The notes beneath the pieces are model-generated. The model had not been told where the DNA came from and made no database searches. It saw nothing but the letters and a program-made list of their open reading frames with translations. From NCBI GenBank assembly GCA_900128395.1, contig LT649583.1, positions 1-19,391 of the forward strand: a DNA stretch of 19,391 nt, given 5' to 3'. Below, piece after piece: positions 16,823 to 19,391 of the stretch (positions within the stretch are counted from its first letter, which is position 1; every line of letters begins with the position of its first letter). The DNA comes from Stramenopiles sp. TOSAG23-2 (lineage: Eukaryota; Sar). The translations under genes were made by a program, and so were the position numbers.

Positions 16823-19027
16823 ATGATGCAAAGCATGAAGATCTTCTTATTATATTGCTTCCGCCTCTCCTGGAAATATGTCTATTTCATCGCCATAACA
16901 ATGATTTTTTTAATGTGTGACAACCATGATGTTATTATCACAGCACAATCATCGTCTCTATTAATAAATGATTATGATTATGAATTATCCAATATATATT
17001 CAAAAATTGGAAATGAATATTTTAGAAATCATACGTTTGAAGATGCTATTACATATTACAAAAAAGCAGTTAATTTAAATTATTTTCATGTACCTGCTTT
17101 GGTCAACCTTGGTGTTGTATATGTTGAGCAAGATAATTTAGTGGAAGGGGAAAAATATTTTAAACAAGCAAATGAGCGAAGTGGAGAATATTTATATCAT
17201 GTACAAAACGGTCTTGGCAGCATATATCTACAACGGGGAAATGGAGCAAAAGCCTTTACACATTTCATGAACTCCGTAATCATAGCAAAAAATAAATTAG
17301 ATCCTTCAGTTGATGTGTATGAATATCAACAAAGTCTATCCAATATAGGGCTTGTATTACGATCAGCTTCAAGTTCAGATATTAATGATATTCGTACACA
17401 ACTTAAAGCATACAATTTACCGATTGATTATCGATATTATTTTAAAAAAGCCCTTGAAATAGTTATAGATGACATCAATGTATATCGTAATTTTCATAAA
17501 TTAAAATGTTTAATTCACATTATTCAACCAGGCAAATGGGAGAAGAAGACGATGACAAAAAAAAAGGTAACAATTGATTTAAAATCACCACCAACAACAA
17601 TTAGCGAGACGAAAGGCAAAGTACAATTATTAAAATCATATAATTCATTTCATTTACAAAATGGTTTATTTTATGGTAAAAAACCGAAAACAGTTGGTGA
17701 TGGTAAAAGCAAAAAATTAATGACAGAACCAATGAATGATTTTTCACCATATTATTACATCAAGTCATCAGGGACAATGAAAGAAGACGTATTATTCGTA
17801 TATAAAGATCGAAGTACAAATTTATATTCTATATCAAATATTTATATAGATGGAAGAGCTGTTGGTACAATACATGATGGATGCAATGTATTTTTACGAA
17901 GCAATGATTATTTACCACCTGCATCGATATTTGGTAAACTCACTATGGATATGCCTGATATTGGAGATAGTAACTATATTCAAAAACATTTTAAATATGC
18001 AATTAATATTGTGTCAAGATGGACGGATAATTATTATCACTTTTTAATTGAATCAATACCACGTTTGATAATAATGTTGAAAGAACAATCAACAATATTA
18101 AAAAAGATTTTAAATGAAAAAGATGATAATCACAAGATGAAAAAATACGAGAAGAAGAAAATAATAACAATACCAATTATTGTTCAAAAAGGACCGTCGT
18201 ATATCAAAGAATTGTTGAATATTATTATCGAAAATCATATGAAAATGTCTACTACCGTCAACGAGGATGAACCAGTAAATTTGAATTATTCTATTGAATA
18301 TTTAAGTGATAATGAAATTTATCATGTGGAACAAATGTTTACCATTGAATCACATGGCGATCGAAATTTATTTAATTTAGAAACTGCTGGTTCAAGATAT
18401 GCATTACAAGAAGCACAAATGTATTTCAATTCAATATTTTTGTCATCCTATTCTAATTCATCTTCATTGCATCGTAATAATAATATGAACGATAATAATA
18501 TTGTTATATTTGTATCACGTTCATTATTCCATTGTGGCGATGAAAAATATGAAACACAACATTTAAAAGGTGTTCCAAAGAAAAGGCTTTTAAGCAATCA
18601 TGATGATGTAATCCAAGCTATTAAGATGCATGTTGACGCATTGAGGAAGAAAAAAATATATGAGTTTAAGATTGAAAATGGATGCCAAACAATGAAAGAA
18701 ACTATTCAAATGTGGAAGAATGCTCATACTATTGTTGGCGTCCATGGAGCTGGACTTTCTAATATGATATTCACAAAAAGTAGTATTCATCATAGTAATA
18801 ATAAAAATAATTATTATGAGTATGATGATGATAATGTAGTGACATTAATTGAAATTACACCGTTAGAACCAGCATTTCGTGATTATTTTCATTTAGCTAG
18901 TAGTTTAAATATAAAATTATGGGCAATTGCAATGGCGAAAGAAGGCATGAGGAATAGTTATTTAGCTCATCAAATTAAATTAAATGTTGGAGTTTTAAGA
19001 AATATACTCAAAGTAGTCGTGAAGTGA
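16823..19027 (+). CDS. TPR-containing GT61-family glycosyltransferase
   Basis: 734 aa from ATG 16823 to TGA 19025-19027. The frame is open from 16763 (TTG), just after the preceding stop, but ATG 16823 is the first usual start. Residues 18-40 are hydrophobic (signal anchor or signal peptide), giving a secretory-pathway location. Residues 56-155 carry about three TPR-like units (YSKIGNEYF ... AITYYKKAVNLN; NLGVVYVEQDNL; LGSIYLQRGN). The GT61 domain covers roughly 385-720: TDNYYHFLIESIPRL (from 401), IVIFVSR then KKRLLSNHDDV, VGVHGAGLSNMIF (638-650), VVTLIEITPLEPAFRDYFH. GT61 includes plant xylosyl/arabinosyltransferases and animal EOGT (O-GlcNAc). The sugar here cannot be told from the sequence. 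TPR plus GT61 in one chain suggests partner binding in the lumen. The last 37 codons are duplicated past the stop. Confidence 0.88.
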   Translation: MMQSMKIFLLYCFRLSWKYVYFIAITMIFLMCDNHDVIITAQSSSLLINDYDYELSNIYSKIGNEYFRNHTFEDAITYYKKAVNLNYFHVPALVNLGVVYVEQDNLVEGEKYFKQANERSGEYLYHVQNGLGSIYLQRGNGAKAFTHFMNSVIIAKNKLDPSVDVYEYQQSLSNIGLVLRSASSSDINDIRTQLKAYNLPIDYRYYFKKALEIVIDDINVYRNFHKLKCLIHIIQPGKWEKKTMTKKKVTIDLKSPPTTISETKGKVQLLKSYNSFHLQNGLFYGKKPKTVGDGKSKKLMTEPMNDFSPYYYIKSSGTMKEDVLFVYKDRSTNLYSISNIYIDGRAVGTIHDGCNVFLRSNDYLPPASIFGKLTMDMPDIGDSNYIQKHFKYAINIVSRWTDNYYHFLIESIPRLIIMLKEQSTILKKILNEKDDNHKMKKYEKKKIITIPIIVQKGPSYIKELLNIIIENHMKMSTTVNEDEPVNLNYSIEYLSDNEIYHVEQMFTIESHGDRNLFNLETAGSRYALQEAQMYFNSIFLSSYSNSSSLHRNNNMNDNNIVIFVSRSLFHCGDEKYETQHLKGVPKKRLLSNHDDVIQAIKMHVDALRKKKIYEFKIENGCQTMKETIQMWKNAHTIVGVHGAGLSNMIFTKSSIHHSNNKNNYYEYDDDNVVTLIEITPLEPAFRDYFHLASSLNIKLWAIAMAKEGMRNSYLAHQIKLNVGVLRNILKVVVK

Positions 19028-19201
19028 GAAAAGTTCGTATATATGCATAATATGGATATGAAATTATGGGCAATTGCAATGGCGAAAGAAGGCATGAGGA
19101 ATAGTTATTTAGCTCATCAAATTAAATTAAATGTTGGAGTTTTAAGAAATATACTCAAAGTAGTCGTGAAGTGAGAAAAGTTCGTATGCATAATATGGAT
19201 A
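18914..19201 (+). repeat. 147-bp tandem duplication over the 3' end of the GT61 gene
   Basis: Copy 1 spans 18914-19060 and copy 2 19061-19201. They are identical apart from a 2-bp AT deletion in copy 2 (near 19039) and differences at the extreme ends. The unit includes codons 698-734, the TGA stop and 33 bp of 3' flank. Since 147 is 49 codons, copy 2 lies in the same frame downstream of the stop. Confidence 0.95.
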
Positions 19202-19236
19202 CGATATATAATATATGATCGATAATCATAGTACGA

Positions 19237-19261
19237 AGAGAGAGAGAGAGAGAGAGAGAGA
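19237..19261 (+). repeat. (AG)12 microsatellite
   Basis: Twelve AG units in an uninterrupted run, followed by ATGCG. It lies in the intergenic region after the duplicated GT61 tail. Confidence 0.95.
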
Positions 19262-19340
19262 TGCGACAAAAATTTCAATACACGAGTTCCGTATATAATA
19301 TACGATCGTATATTAAAATTATTACGTAGTATATATATTA

Positions 19341-19391
19341 TTAATCCCATGTCATAGATTTATCTTCTTTAATCCTACCATCAACTTTTGC
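19341..19391 (-). CDS. C-terminal end of a minus-strand gene (enters from right edge)
   Basis: On the minus strand the frame from the window edge reads AKVDGRIKEDKSMTWD and then TAA (19343-19341). The other two minus frames close within 4 and 13 codons, and the composition is that of ordinary soluble protein rather than the Ile/Tyr/Leu noise of intergenic DNA here. Only 16 residues are visible, so no family can be named and the call is tentative. Confidence 0.45.
   Translation of the reverse strand, partial: AKVDGRIKEDKSMTWD

Noticed and set aside
1-19391. Reassigned stop codons (alternative genetic code)
   Set aside because: TAA, TAG and TGA all end recognisable proteins at expected places (for example 7881, 6313, 19027).
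1-19391. tRNA, rRNA or other structured RNA genes
   Set aside because: I looked for T-arm-like GTTCRA motifs with matching stems and found none that folded convincingly by eye.

Overview
This is a compact nuclear stretch from an AT-rich unicellular eukaryote. The evidence is asparagine-rich proteins encoded by AAT/ATT runs, short GT-AG introns (66 and 83 bp), AT-rich intergenic DNA, TGA/TAA/TAG all used as stops, and eukaryotic families: GTDC1-type tRNA-queuosine mannosyltransferase, a Stealth phosphotransferase, GT61, MYND, WW and kinesin-light-chain-type TPRs. A protist, perhaps a stramenopile, fits; this is inference and I cannot name the species.

Left part (1-2488): the window opens inside a minus-strand MYND zinc-finger gene, of which only the first 23 codons are present. 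About 760 bp away on the plus strand lies a scrambled locus. It has a signal-peptide and receptor-like N-terminus joined to the second half of a MYND finger, then frameshifted kinesin-light-chain-type TPR repeats, a second detached TPR remnant, and an AT-rich inverted-repeat element. The MYND part of the chimera begins in a 16-nt stretch identical to the end of the partial gene.

Centre (2489-8674): a 1274-aa, probably mitochondrial protein with a perfect 45-codon internal duplication; 95 bp later GTDC1 (tRNA-queuosine mannosyltransferase) with an extra C-terminal membrane helix; then, convergent, a five-helix membrane protein of unknown family.

Minus-strand block (9301-13447): a four-to-five-helix membrane protein that, through a short intron missed by simple ORF finding, gains a C-terminal WW domain; and an 837-aa protein fusing a CutC domain to a long coiled coil. 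A 761-bp divergent intergenic region with a GC-rich palindromic patch follows.

Right part (14209-19391): a two-exon Stealth phosphotransferase with all four conserved regions, a small Dabb (stress-responsive A/B barrel) protein, and only 60 nt later a TPR-GT61 glycosyltransferase. The last 37 codons and 3' flank of that gene are duplicated in tandem (147 bp). The window closes with the likely C-terminal end of another minus-strand gene.

Three of the genes are sugar-transfer enzymes (GTDC1, Stealth, GT61), two of them close neighbours. I see no evidence of a bacterial-style operon, CRISPR array, RNA gene or mobile element with recognisable transposase. The most notable observations are the domain-shuffled MYND locus, the spliced membrane-WW protein, the CutC-coiled-coil fusion, the Dabb/GT61 same-frame arrangement, and three near-identical tandem duplications that point to recent local duplication.
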